Under the pieces are notes generated by a model. It was not told the DNA's origin and did not search any database. It saw only the letters and a program-made list of their open reading frames with translations. From contig JAJEKV010000012.1 in the NCBI GenBank assembly GCA_021234155.1, positions 3,443,638 to 3,507,637 on the forward strand: a DNA stretch of 64,000 nucleotides, read 5' to 3'. Of the stretch, positions 46,400 through 57,889 are shown piece after piece (the stretch's first letter is position 1; the number at the start of each line of letters is the position of its first letter). Made by a program: the position numbers and the translations under genes. Source of the stretch: Isoetes taiwanensis. Its lineage: Eukaryota > Streptophyta > Lycopodiopsida > Isoetales > Isoetaceae.

Positions 46400-47480
46400 T
46401 CACAGAAGATGTGAAAATGCATGTGGGATAATTATTTACCGACATATTCAGAGCAATATAAATTTCCATTGTTTAACCTGGCATTACTGTCTACGTTGAT
46501 GCCGTGTATCCACAACCAGTCGTTGAACCCACAAATATTTAGCTGGCTTCTCGTCTGCATTCCTTTCCGATACTGTTTGTAAGGCTCTGGAACTTGTACA
46601 TTCAATATCTAACAAAAGTCCCAAACCTGGGATACATGGTTCTTTTACTACCAATTCAGTAACAGTATGCCCTTATGATCAATTTGTCAATGCACCTGTT
46701 GTCAAAATTTGCTATGTAGATGTAATAATACCCTATGAGAAATGTCGAAGCATCGAGGATGCATCTAATGTTTTTTAAAAGTTGGACAGCACAGCAGGAA
46801 ATTCTAAACGCAAGGTTGTTTGGAGTCATAACGGGTTTATGAATCAACAGGGTTTGTGCTGTTTAAGGAAATGCTTCCGTTAATATAAAGCAAGATGCAT
46901 GTCATGTATATGATGGAGTTCAAGCAAGAGATGTGTTATTGAGTACGGATGGGAAAAGGTGGCAACGACACATGGCGATCATCCCACCTGAATTTAAGAT
47001 AATTAGTTAAATTTGAAGCCCAAAACATACGTTGAGAACAGTATTCGTTGCTGACACAAAACAAAAGTTCAATGTACCAAGCTAAATAATTCTCGTGGTA
47101 AAGATCATCCAGGGGCTCGGCAACTTTATGAATGATAAATATGTGGAGAAATACATCTGATCAGTTCCATAGATGTGAACACTGAAGCAAAATTGCTTTG
47201 AGCTTTCTCAAAAGTGATGATAATAAAGTTACTTCATTATGCCATTGAAATACATTGACCTGGGCTGAAGTATGCCCTTATGCTTTAATAATCATCAATA
47301 ATAGCTCCCCAGATGTTATGCAAGTCGACATCTGCTACACAATTGCATCAGTGCAAATCCAAAGATTCTGCAAGGTCTTCAAACCATATGTGGCTTATTT
47401 ATATCATGTTCAGTAATGCTTCAATTGTGGCATTGAATACCAAGATTAAATTGGGTTACTCTACTCCCCCTGTTACTGGC
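46400..47480. other. No recognisable gene
   Basis: AT-rich spacer between the PPR relic and the hydrolase gene; includes the region 3' of the hydrolase. Small frames only, none with a domain. Confidence 0.5.
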
Positions 47481-47487
47481 CAAAATA

Positions 47488-49208
47488 TTACCGTTGCTTC
47501 TCCTCTTCCTTTTTTTTGAGGATGCTTTTTATGAAATCTTTGAAAAAATCAATTAAATCTTCTTCTGCAGAAGCCAAAACACAAACATTTATAACATGCA
47601 TTTGTCAGCGTTTGTCAAGAGAGGGCAGTCTTACTTAATCTAGGCACAAGATGGCCATACGGATGTTCAATGATGGCTGGATTATGGAAATACTTAGCCA
47701 GTTATTTCCCAGATTCGTTCAGAAAATCTTGTTCACCTGATAAAGTGGCAAAAACACATTACTATCTAGATCTAGAAAACAGAATACCATTGACATTATC
47801 ACCTATCAAGTGGAGGGATGGAGTTATTATAGGATCAGCATAAGCCACCGCCACTTCTTTATATCGAAGACGTCCTCCAGAAACAAGAACTACAAAGCGC
47901 ATGCGGGGAACATCGGTAAGGGCCATACCATACCCAACAAATCAATATGATCCGTATCAACCAAAATGCATGATAATCCGTAAAACCATATAATACTGCA
48001 TAAATTTCAGCAACTGACGGTAAACTTTGACAAGCAACCTTACTGATGCAGTATTTGAAAAATTGTTCTTGAAAAATCAAAAGACCTACAACAAACAGAA
48101 GGAACTTTTTTGGACGGTTTTCATGTATTTTCTGTGAGGCATGACATGCATGTTTTTGCCACATCGTGTCATGAAATTACTAAAAGAATTGTGTGCTTGT
48201 TCTAGAGTATGAAGTACAAGGTAAAAGCGCTAACAGATTGCGCTAAATGACAAGCCAAGAGAGTCAAAGATATCTGATTCACTATCGCAAGGAAAAATGG
48301 AGTTAAGACAAATTAGAACTTGAACCTGGAACTTGAACAGTAGGCAAGATGCTTAAAATTCGTAGATAAACTTCCTTTTCGTGATTACTTAAGTTCCATG
48401 GTACCTCCATGTCACATCCGTATAAGGGACCTAATAACAACTCCCCATATGTAATGAAAGACCTCTAGGTTATTATGATCACTGCACAGATTTGTCCATT
48501 GTAACTCTAAACTCTAGAAAAGAGCAATTACGCATTCAAGCAAGCCCATTTGCATACCAGGCTATACCTTTTCTTGAAGTCCAGCTAGTGCTCCTGCCAA
48601 AAATGCACCCTAGTAAATGCGAACTCATCAGAGACATTTCATGAGAAATAGACATAGCTAGATACTACCTGTGAAAATCCAAGGATGCCATCAAATGGGC
48701 CATGCAGCTTCATGAAATCAGCTACGTAAGTAACGCACTCTTCTACTCCATAATATTCTGTGAAATCCTGTATATGAGATGCGAAATACTGGTTATCTAC
48801 AAAGGACAAACAAGGAATAAAACAAAATTTAAAAAACAATACTGAATTATAAATCCGCAACTTGTTTTCAAAAAGATGCAGATGTGAATTTGCTGTGAAT
48901 ATTCATTTTCAAAAGAATGGCCATTACTTTATTGGTTCGATACCATTCGAAAAAGGGCGGTGGAAATTTGCCTTCCACGTTAGATTCTCCCTGAGCTGGA
49001 AATGGTCCATCCAAAAAATGCTGCACAAGCAAACAAAGGTTTGAAAGCAGTTTACATTAAGAGAGTAAAATTGAGAAATACCAACCAGATCAAGAAGCGA
49101 ATGAAGGGAGGGGTCCCATTTGGCAAGCTTCACCTGCTGCTCCAAAATGGAGGCGCTGGTTCGGAAGCCATGAAAGCAGAGGACCCGAAGCCGCATCGTG
49201 TCGGCCAT
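47488..49208 (-). pseudogene. FSH-family serine hydrolase (OVCA2-like), probably inactivated
   Basis: Seven exons can be traced. E1 from ATG 49,208: MRLRVLCFHGFRTSASILEQ, the start typical of FSH1/OVCA2 esterases. E2, after TTGTGCAG: FLDGPFPAQGESNVEGKFPP then PFFEWYRTNK, ending at GTAATG (about 48,920). E3 (about 48,769-48,669): DFTEYYGVEECVTYVADFM ... GPFDGILGFSQ. E4 (about 48,613-48,570): GAFLAGALAGLQEK, completing the nucleophile elbow G-F-S-Q-G. E5 (about 47,925-47,800): MALTDVPRMRFVVLVSGG ... HLIGD, with the charge-relay Asp. E6 (about 47,739-47,627): GEQDFLNESGK, stop, LAKYFHNPAIIEHPYGHLV, with the catalytic His in G-H. E7 (about 47,570-47,488): EDLIDFFKDFIKSILKKK ... stop. Lesions: TAA in E6, and the expected AG before E5 reads AT. 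Fold and catalytic triad are otherwise intact, so loss is recent, or the exon model needs RNA evidence. Confidence 0.82.
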
Positions 49209-49209
49209 T

Positions 49210-49995
49210 CTGCCACGGCAATATGGCCCATCCTTTTCTCACTGTTGGGCAAATTTTTACATGTTGGGGGTATCTTAAACTATGTTTAGGTATCTTAAAC
49301 TATGGGCCAAAACTATGTTGGGCACATGTTGAAAATTAAAGTTAAGAATTAAAATATGCAGTTCCAATAGACAAGATGGATGGCCCAGATCAATGCTCGA
49401 AATGGACAGCTCAGATCTTGATCCTCGTACTCTCATTCTATTGGTTGACTAACGTTCCAGAACCTTGGTAGTTTCTCGCTTAGTTGCTCTTCCTTAGTCT
49501 CAGCCAATGCTATTTCGGTTTTGGCATCAGCCTTTTCGTCATGGGCTGTCCCACATCTCTAGTCGCTCTAGGAGCACTGCATATCGCACAACTAGTGATG
49601 GTGGATCTGACCTTTTGATGAAGGCGCTAGCCTTTTCAGTCGCATGGCTTCTAGATCTCAAATGTTTTGTATTGATTTATTATTCATTTCGACCTCAGGC
49701 CGGTGAATCAACCACCGTTTGACATTTCAATAAACAAAACATTTGCGGTGTTCCATTATTGCCGGAACATGGGGACGTGGATTTTTTTTTCATTCTACTG
49801 GAACGATTTCTACAACTGGGGAGAATCCCCCGGTAGAAGGATATCTGGAGCGGCACTCTCCAAAAGAGTGATGGCACCAAGGTTCGTGAGCCCACGACGC
49901 CAATTTTTTGGTAGAAAGAGAGAAATTTTCAAGTGTCTGCTATTCTTCCTTTTCTTCCTTGAGCGCATACCCTGTTTCAGATGATACCCTATTGT
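49210..49995. other. Upstream of the hydrolase; no gene recognised
   Basis: Holds the presumed promoter of the - strand hydrolase; no clear TATA box. Short + frames (49,507-49,722; 49,703-49,984) have no domain. Confidence 0.4.
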
Positions 49996-50160
49996 AATTT
50001 GTAAGATAATACCCTATTTCATATAATACCATATATAATACCCTGTTTCAATAAGATACCCTGTTGTCATTTGTAAGATAATACTCTGTTTTAAATAATA
50101 CCCAGACATTTGTAAGATAATACCCTGCTACCATTTGAAAATAATACTCTTTGATAAGTG
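49982..50160. repeat. Degenerate minisatellite ATACCCTGTTTCA/ATTTGTAAGATA
   Basis: About eight imperfect units built from GATAATACCCTRTTTCA and CATTTGTAAGATAATAC. Unit length varies. Confidence 0.85.
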
Positions 50161-50392
50161 ATCAGTAACGATTTGATAGATTTCTTATTATTTCATAAAC
50201 AAGAGTAACAAATAGAGTTCATATCAGAGTCCTATCAATCTGTCATATTTTTCAGCTAATATTATCCTCTGCTCTGTTGCTCCTTTCAAACCGGTGGTAA
50301 GGGGGTCTGTTGGTTTCGCACATCCCATATCAGTCCATGTAAACACATTCATTGCGTCTGATCAAACAGGACATTAGCTCAAATGGTGCAAA

Positions 50393-52900
50393 TTAGCAAA
50401 AGGTAGATTTAAAATAAAAATTAGCATGTGCAAAGTATTCCAACGATATTGAAATAAACTTGTAACTCACTGCACTAAGTTGCAGAACTAGCATTGAGTT
50501 CACTGAAACTAGCTCCCTCACAAGATCAGGAGGAATGCGGTGCGGATATGCAAACCGAGTATTACAAACTGGGAGCTTGTGGTTAAGAGGAGAAGCAAAA
50601 CGATCAACATGATGCGGGCCCCACAATGAATCAATATAGTGAAAACACCAAGCAAACTCATCTGATTGAGGAAGGCGAGAAAGATAATCGACCCATTCAT
50701 TTTGGGAGCGAGGAATTCAAATAGGATCCAAGGAAATGGAAAAATGAAAACAAAGGAGGAAAATCTCCAGGGTGAGAAAGTAGATATCAGGAGAAGAGGA
50801 ATCCCCCTTTTTGGAGAATGGTGGCAACATTCAAATTATCCCCGCGGACAGTGACTAGGCGAGCATGGAGAAAAGGCAAAGCCGAGCATAAGACTTGAAA
50901 AAAAGCCAAGAGCTCACGCCAAGTGGAGGAACGAGAAAGCTCAGACTCAGAAAAAAGGCCAATGAAGTCTAAGCGTATCGACTGGAAGAAGGAGCCCCCA
51001 AACCAAATGAACTAGCGTCAAAACCTAGTACGGCAGACGGAAGTCAGGGTGCAAAAGTGGGGCGAAAGCTCAGAGAAGAGGCGATGGCTTCCCATAACAC
51101 CATTTCCAGCCGGGCTAAAGAGGATAAAGAAATAGGGGTGTCTCAGTGGAAGAGGTGAATAAGGCAAATGAAAAGAAAGTTAAAGCGGAGACAAGGGAAC
51201 CAAAAACGATGCGAAATGACTAGAGGAAGCCCAAGAATTTGGCGAGGTGACGTGATGTAAAATGTGAGGAGGAGAGAAGCGAAGAGGATAGTTGAAAAAA
51301 CTTGGCTAATTTCTTGGAAGATAAGCAAATAACCATGGCAGAATCATCAAGGAGAAAATCAAGAAAAATGGTGCGGTGAGACAAAAGGAGGCGACATTTA
51401 GGCCAAGCAATGAGAAATCCGGCAGATTGCAAATTAGAAATGATGCGATGCTGAAGGGAACTAGGGTCATGCTGAGTCTTAAAAAGAAAATCATCCATGT
51501 AAGGTGTGGAGCGAATACTGGAAGCTCGCCAATGTCAGACCAACAATTTGGTAAAGTCAAAGGGGGCAGAGGCAAGGCCAAAAGGCAGGATAGTAAAGAC
51601 AAAAAATTGGTGGTCACACTGAAATCCCAGAAAAGTGTGATGAGGAGGCCAGATGGGACATGATGGTAACCAGATTTAAATCGAAAGTAGAAAGGAAATC
51701 ATGTGGTTGAAGAACAGCCAAAGCATCTGACAAGAATTCATAACGAAAAGAATGAAGAGATAAAAAAGAGTTAAGATAGCACAGATCCAAAATCAAACGG
51801 AACTCGTGGCCTCCTTTAGGCACAATGCCTAGGGGTGAGCAGAAAAAAGGACATGACAGAACTTGCATGACAGCACCAGAACCTAAGAGATCGCGAATGG
51901 CGGAACGAGAAAAAGGAATGTGGCGAGAGAGAAGAAAGATTCGGGTGAATAAAGGGTTGAGGTGGAGGTCCATGAGCCCAAGAGAGAGCATAGTCCTGTT
52001 GGATCCAAGATAGAACGAGGGAATTTGTAGAGATAGAGTGCCAAAAAGGTAAAGATGCGAAGAGACGCTCGCGGACAGACAAGGTGGCATAGTGGGCATC
52101 AAGAACAACAGGATCAAAGGGGAGATGGGGTAAAGGAGAGGTAAAAACTTGACAATATGAAAGAAAAGACACGTCATAAAAAACATCATCATTTATTGAT
52201 AATCAGAATGAAATACAACACATCGTGAGGAACTGACAAAACCCCAAATTAGCTCAAGAAGACCAAGGCGGGAGCAACGCATGCGGAGGAAGAGCCGGAT
52301 AGTTTGTCTGCGTGGGAAAAGCCATCAATGATGTTGGGTTGAGAGGGATTGAGTGAGGAAATGGCGGGGAAAAAGGGGGAACTGCATTATGGAAGAACTG
52401 CCGACGAAAACAGTTTTCAGCAGTATGGCGAAAACGACCACAAATAGTACAATGAAGGGAGGAGGGGTTAGAGGGTGAAGAAGCAGAAGAAGAAAAAGTG
52501 GCAGGCGAAGGGTAGGGAGAAGTACGTGCACGGGATAGGCGTTTCTCTTGGGCAAATTTCTTGGCTTATTGAAGCGTCAGAGGAAAAATTCAAACTGGGG
52601 GACTAGCTAAATTGCAAGGCGACGTCGTATCCATGTTGGTCAGCAATAAGGACAAATTTCATTTCTTGGTCCGCCAATCGCTTACCTTCTTCCACCATCT
52701 GCAGCACATCGTCTGGAATGGCGACCCCCCAACATAGCTAGACGTCCATGAAGCCAACGAAACCGGGTGTCCATAGCAGAAGCAAACTCGTATCGGATCG
52801 ATGCAATTAAGTTTTGCAAGACATCTTCTGCACCTTTCCTCAAATATTTTACAAATTAGAGGATGCTGCTTTCAACTTTAAACGGTCCTTGGCCTATGTG
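50393..52900 (-). mobile_element. DIRS-like retrotransposon, gag to RNase H part
   Basis: Read leftward: gag with VAIPDDVLQMVEEGKRLAD then IADQHGYDVALQF (about 52,730-52,610); a CCHC zinc knuckle, C-TI-C-GRFR-H-TAEN-C (about 52,451-52,410); reverse transcriptase with SPLGIVPKGGHEFRLILDL (about 51,850-51,780), a FDLN block (about 51,670), MDDFL catalytic box (51,498) and FLDFLL; then WGPHHVDRFASPLNHKLPV (about 50,626-50,570), the R-F-A-S-x-x-N stretch typical of the DIRS RNase H end. DIRS elements integrate by a tyrosine recombinase, which is not visible here, and lack LTRs and integrase. Several frameshifts (near 52,190, 51,615 and 51,220) show decay. Confidence 0.82.
51614..52192 (-). pseudogene. 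DIRS-like reverse transcriptase, N-terminal half
   Basis: An open frame of 192 residues with SGAVMQVLSCPFFCSPLGIV at residues 105-124, then the R-L-I-L-D-L motif, YLNSFLSLHSFRYEFLSDAL and DFLSTFDLN. This order is characteristic of DIRS/Ngaro polymerases rather than Gypsy. The frame is lost at 51,614 and resumes in another frame with the MDDFL box at 51,498-51,220. Confidence 0.8.
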
Positions 52901-52989
52901 ATGATGTCGTGCTTAGCAACCACCATCGATTAACATGCGAGATATATCGCGGCGGCCAAGGCCGCCGCGAACGTTTCTCTTCCCCGTCT

Positions 52990-53225
52990 TGTCTATTTTA
53001 AGCTAGAACATGCAGGATTTGAACCTGCATTTCTTCACTGTGCGTTCAACGCCTGCACGATAGAAGATTGCTGATCATAACGACTATAACATTCCCAATG
53101 ATAATAAGTGTTATATATTTTTCTTTCAAACATGTCATGCAATGATAGCTAATGGGGTTTGAACCTTGGCGGGGAACACCCATATCCAGTGGTCTGACCA
53201 CTAGGCCACCATCGCCATGAACATA
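52990..53225 (-). mobile_element. tRNA-derived SINE-like sequence with two B-box-like arms
   Basis: On -: TGGCCTAGTGG (53,198-53,208) is a perfect polymerase III A box and GGTTCAAACCC (53,155-53,165) a good B box 33 bases on. Further on, TGCAGGTTCAAATCCTGCAT (about 53,011-53,030) is a perfect T-arm. Acceptor and anticodon stems do not close, so it is not a working tRNA gene. Possibly a dimeric SINE head. Confidence 0.6.
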
Positions 53226-53576
53226 AAACATTTACGGCCACCCAAGAGGCTTGGTTGACCCTCCGGAATCAAGCCTGGAGGGACTTTCTATTATTCAATC
53301 TGTTATATATATGCATGCTTCTCCTCTCAAAATCTCCACCTTCAAATTCGAATATGCAGGGATATCCCATTTTCACCATAGAGTATGATATAAGAAATTT
53401 GTTTGCTTTTAAAAAGGTATCTACAACACTTCCAATAAAAGACTATATTATCCAAAAGATAGAAGGGTCAGGATACGAAGGGCAGACTGTTGATACGCAT
53501 TTGGCCTCCCCAAATCCTCTGCTTTGTGCCTGATTTCGTCCTCCACTTCTTGCCTTCTAAATCCACCGTAAAGGAC

Positions 53577-53783
53577 GGTTAGGCTGCATTCAGCCTTATC
53601 CGCCAGTGGGATGATGACACGTGGCAAAGATTATATTTGTGGATGCCTGCCGCGTTTGTTGGTCGACATTCTGTTTTTTTGGTCGACATTCTGTTTTTTT
53701 GCTCGCGCGCTGCTCTGTATTCTGCAACAAAACAATCTCTGCCGTCCACATGGCAAAGATCGATGGCTGAATGCAGCCCAACC
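53577..53783. mobile_element. MITE with 19-bp terminal inverted repeats
   Basis: GGTTAGGCTGCATTCAGCC (53,577-53,595) and GGCTGAATGCAGCCCAACC (53,765-53,783) are inverted repeats with one mismatch; GAC flanks both sides (53,574-53,576 and 53,784-53,786), a 3-bp target duplication. No protein. Inside, TTGGTCGACATTCTGTTTTT is tandemly doubled. A 3-bp duplication suits PIF/Harbinger or CACTA relatives. Confidence 0.8.
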
Positions 53784-53799
53784 GACCTTCACGTTAATC

Positions 53800-53898
53800 G
53801 AATGGCCCGCTGGGCTTGATTCCAGCGCAGTCAAACCGGCCTCCGCCTCCGGCGTCGGCCAGTTTTCCTGCGCTGGAATCAAGCCCAGCGGGCCATTC
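53800..53898. repeat. Perfect 31-bp inverted repeat
   Basis: GAATGGCCCGCTGGGCTTGA... (53,800-53,830) pairs perfectly with 53,868-53,898 around a 37-base GC-rich loop. The outer end lies at the 3' end of the frame that follows the 54 kb ORF. No target duplication was seen. Confidence 0.95.
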
Positions 53899-54115
53899 CC
53901 TTATACGGAATTAATCTGGTGGTAGAAACAGAGCTCTGTCGATAATACTGTGAACTTTCAACTTCCTTGTTTGAAACTGGTAATTGCATTGATCTGTCAG
54001 GTTTGTTCGTTCCAGAATCATATTTCCTTGAATATCCAGCATCAATTTTTGAATCAAATCCCACTCTTGCTGCACATTTGAAGTGGGCATCTCTGCTCTG
54101 CTTGCGGAATTGGAC

Positions 54116-54430
54116 CTAAAAAGTTTCAGCTTTTTTTAACTCCAGGATCTCCTTCCAGCTCTTGTTCTTTTTGTGTGAAGGATCAATAACTCCGCCATGC
54201 AAATCTTTACCTTCAAGAGTTTGATGGAATTTCAAATACTCCGAAATCTTCCTTCCCTTGCTTCCGACTTTAGAATTTGGGGTTTTTTGAGAAAGTGTGC
54301 AAATCATGCTATCTTGTATCAGACCTGATGCTGCCTTCATGAATTCGTTTAATGCATCATTCCATTGGCTTAGTGCCGGAGTTGCAAATTCAAAATCTAG
54401 GTCTGAGGCGAAGGAAGACGGATCTGCCAT
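54116..54430 (-). CDS. Small hypothetical protein, possibly interrupted by one stop
   Basis: From ATG 54,430 the frame encodes 104 residues beginning MADPSSFASDLDFEFATPAL, with a helix-prone WNDALNEFMKAASGLIQ, a basic patch around SKVGSKGRKISEYLKFHQ and a Lys-rich end KKNKSWKEILELKKAETF. The frame is also open upstream to 54,862, but that part is low in coding character and read on + as C/T-rich leader, so I chose the internal Met. After the TAG at 54,116 the same frame stays open to 53,879 (HFKCAARVGFDSKIDAGYSR ...), suggesting either a nonsense mutation or a short intron. I do not recognise the family. Coding-like composition makes it a reasonable gene candidate. Confidence 0.45.
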   Translation of the reverse strand: MADPSSFASDLDFEFATPALSQWNDALNEFMKAASGLIQDSMICTLSQKTPNSKVGSKGRKISEYLKFHQTLEGKDLHGGVIDPSHKKNKSWKEILELKKAETF

Positions 54431-55099
54431 AGCCGTGCTTGAGCAAAGAATCATAGACCGACCCAGGAGTAAGCTTCTTGAGTCTTGGACCGACGGGAAG
54501 CATGCAACCCATGGTAATGGAATATGGGGTTTGTGGAATATGCCACTTTGTAATCCACAAACGTGGATACTGGCCGGAGCGGACCCCGATTGCGACCCAA
54601 TTCCGCCCTCTCGGATGTCCCCAAATATAAAACCCACACAAATGCCCACCTCCGCCCAGCCATAGCTCCCGGCTTTAATTAATCCCCCACCCACTTGCTC
54701 CCCAGACAATCTGGCGGCAACACCGGACCTCAATTCCCCATAAATCCTCCCCTTTTTTCGCTCAATTCCACTGCCGATCTTCCTTCCCATCCAATTTTTT
54801 TCTTCCAATCTCATTATCTTCCCTCCCACCATGAATTTCTCTCGTGGGTTCTGCTCTTGCATTGCCGCTTATCCTTATCGAAACCGGCCAGAGTTGGATT
54901 GGCCACGATTCCCAAGACATGTACTCTGTCATTTGAAGATCAGTGCTCTTCTTACATCGATTAAATTTGATGGGTTTATCTCTCATGATCATACGCAATC
55001 TGCAATGAAAGATTTCTGGTTTGGAGCATCAAATTCGGCCAGCTATGTCAGATGGAGGGAAGAGATAACATCCAGCGAAGAACATAAATGCTCATAAAT

Positions 55100-56105
55100 C
55101 CGCCATAAATGCTCCTAAATGTCCCGACACAAATTAATGCCTTGAATAAGTGAGTGCACGTATGGGCGAGGTGGAGATTTTTCTTTTATTGAATTGAAAA
55201 TGCAATGGACACATACAATGCCCGTATCGTGCTCCGTAAATTTCAAAAATTACTTCCCATTTTTAAGAACAGAAATGTTACTGCTTTATATATGGTATGA
55301 TAGTGTAATATCCAGGGGCTTTAACAAACTTCCAATCATAAACATTATAAGTTATCACCAAAATGTTGCCCTTAATAAATTAACTAGATCTGGACATATT
55401 TATCGTTATTTTAAAGAAATGTTATTTACTTATTAGAACTACTAGAAAAAGTGCCCAGGGTTGCTGGGCTTTTTGTTGGGAAAGGACTTAAAAAGGATTT
55501 TCACAAAAAATTCTTTCACTTTATAAATAAAGTACAAATGTATTCTATGCTTTAGCAATTGGGGTTTCAATTAGGTTGTATAACCTAAACATCAAATTCT
55601 AAGGCATGGGATTTGGATAAATTAAAACAACCTTCCCATGGTTGGCTAGTGGATTACAGATCTTATGCAAGCCATTCACAATTAATTTGTCTCCTATAGT
55701 AGCGTATAAAGCTTATGTTTAATGGACTTGATAACTTAAAACATGGATGTTAGAAATCAACATGAGTTGCACAACACAAACGTTTTGATGTTTAGGATAT
55801 AGATAACCATACCACAATATAAGGGTACTTTTAAATTAGGTATTATTTTTCATTTGCTAGCAAATCCTGTCCTTAAACGACAACATGTAACATCCGTGAA
55901 ATTAAACAATAACATGCTTTGTGAAAAATAAGTATTGTTATAGCACTCCATGATATTTATGCAGAAGCATTTATCCTCTATAGAAAGATTGTGAGAACAT
56001 TTGCTTGAATATAAATCAACAATCCAAAATGTATAATTTCATAGCACAAAAAATCTTCTCATATGGTGATCATTGAAGATATGATTTGCTAGCTTATTGG
56101 TTTCA
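55100..56105. other. No recognisable gene
   Basis: AT-rich. The only structured element is a small hairpin GCCCAG-GGTTG-CTGGGC followed by TTTTT at about 55,454, preceded by ACTACTAGAAAAAGT, resembling the edge of some plant MITEs; no partner end found. Confidence 0.5.
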
Positions 56106-56109
56106 TAAT

Positions 56110-56690
56110 AATTTAACCTCATAAGAAATTGTGTTCGTTGGGTCAAGCCAAGCATCGATGCTAAACAAAAGTGGCCTTGGAGGATGACATGTCTCAGACC
56201 TTGCAAGAAGCATGTCATCGCTCAAACTTCGTTCTACTTTGTTACCCTGTAATACTTCTGAAGTAATCTCTTTGGGCTCTTCAATCTCCCATAATTTAGG
56301 ACCTTCAGGATGGCATGCGATAGTGGCATCATTTAGATAAAATAGTGTCTCTTATACAAGATGACCTTCAGCCATGCAACCCTCTGGTTTTGCCATTTGA
56401 CGCACAAAATCTTTGAGCACCTTCATGTAGCGCTCTAGAAAAAACATCCACCTGCTAGGAGCAGGTCTTGCCAACCTTATCTCATTTGGAATATGTATCA
56501 ACAGACGTACCTATGTATATAAGCACAATGTTAATTGTACCTCTAGTTGCTAGACAACAAAATTACATGATTGCATAGAATTTGGTTAGTAGTACCTGTA
56601 CGTCAAAAAAACTGGTGGGAAATTCTTTTTCAATGTCACAAAGCAGTATAATCACTTCCTAAGCCACTTCATGTTCTTGCATAGCCCCCA
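56110..56690 (-). pseudogene. CACTA (En/Spm) transposase DUF4218 relic
   Basis: Exon one ends EVIILLCDIEKEFPTSFFDV (about 56,668-56,600), with splice donor at CAG-GTACTA and acceptor at ...CATAG. It continues LLIHIPNEIRLARPAPSRWM and then FLERYMKVLKDFVRQMAKPE, GCMAEGHLV, stop (about 56,509-56,355). This is the DUF4218 signature of TNP2-type CACTA transposases (F-P-P-S-F-F-D-V...H-L...E-R-Y-M-x-x-L-K-x-Y-V-R-N-x-A-x-P-E-G-x-I-A-E). Two internal stops; the catalytic transposase part upstream is missing. Confidence 0.85.
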
Positions 56691-57885
56691 CTTTCCCTCT
56701 TACCCGCCTCTCCTGATGTTCCCTATATACTGAAACCACCGCTACTGGCTCATTCAAAGACCCCCCAATTTGCTGTTCTTCAAGCCTATCCCCTGAATTC
56801 ACCCTTAATTTCTCCTTATTTTTTGCCTTGCCGGATCAATCACCATCGGCAATCTGGCAGCGTCGGTCCCTTCAGATGCTGTCGCCAAATTCTCAAGCCC
56901 ACCAGCGCCCCTCATCCTCTTCCTGATCTCCATGGTTGTCAGCGATGGAAATAATCCATGTCTCGCTTCTTTTGTTCCCTTTGAAGTCCTAACGTTTAAA
57001 AAAGGGAGTTAACGATTTTCCTACACTTATGATTATTCATTCCTTCAGCAGATTGCCTTAAATCTTTCATGGTTTATACCAATCTATCCGGTTGGTTCGT
57101 GATTAATTGTTGATGGGAATGTGAAAGGTTCCTTGCCACATGTCGTTGTTTCCCCCTGCACTCCACTTTCGATGTCTTAATCTTAACTACATTCTAGGAT
57201 GTCACCTATTACGTCGTACTTTTGTATTACCTGCCGTTTATTTAACCCACCACAAAACCAATGCTCTAGTTACCTCCTCTTTTCTTTAAGGAATCTATCA
57301 TTTAATATACCATATACATCTCTCAACCTATTCCTTACGCTAGTGTATGACATATGTATATCATTTCAGTCATGTATATGTGTCAGCATTTTCTCTGTCA
57401 TACTAGATGGGATCAATGCAATCGCTCTCTATCAACAAGAATGACTATCTGGATCCACATAAGAGTTGGGGTTGCTCCAAAATTTGTTCTTCGTGTTTCC
57501 CAAATGATCAAAGATATATCTTCTCGGACTTGAAATGGCCTCTCACCAGCCTTTTTTTAGGTGGAAACTTCAAGGACGGATGGGGCAAGTAGATAACACC
57601 CCCGCACATACTTGTGCGGTTTATTTCTTCCATTTTCTCGATGTCTTGTCTACTTTTTTTTTTTTTTTATGGCCACACCTAGGACTTTGCCCTTTTTCTT
57701 GGTTTTCTTCTTCAGCATCTCATGCCAAAAGTTGCCGCATCTTCTTTCTTTCTTTGGCACTTTGAGAGCAACAGTCAATCTTTGTTTTTTTTGTTGGCAA
57801 TGCTTGCTATTGTTTTGATTCTTTCGAAATTGATTCCTCTTCTTCCTCACCAAAACCAGCACTACCATGTCTTTGTTCTTCCTCC
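56691..57885. other. No confidently recognised gene
   Basis: 56,700-56,960 on - continues an open stretch into the CACTA relic (starting MEIRKRMRGAGG), possibly element sequence. 57,000-57,885 is T-rich on + with A-rich, charged nonsense frames on -. Nothing nameable. Confidence 0.4.
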
Positions 57886-57889
57886 TCTT

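Noticed and set aside
55454-55475. Hairpin plus T run resembling a bacterial terminator
   Set aside because: The context is plant nuclear DNA with no gene ending there.
57612-57868. T-rich + frame with a strongly hydrophobic product and a Lys-rich - frame
   Set aside because: Both follow from poly-T and poly-A tracts; no domain and no start context.
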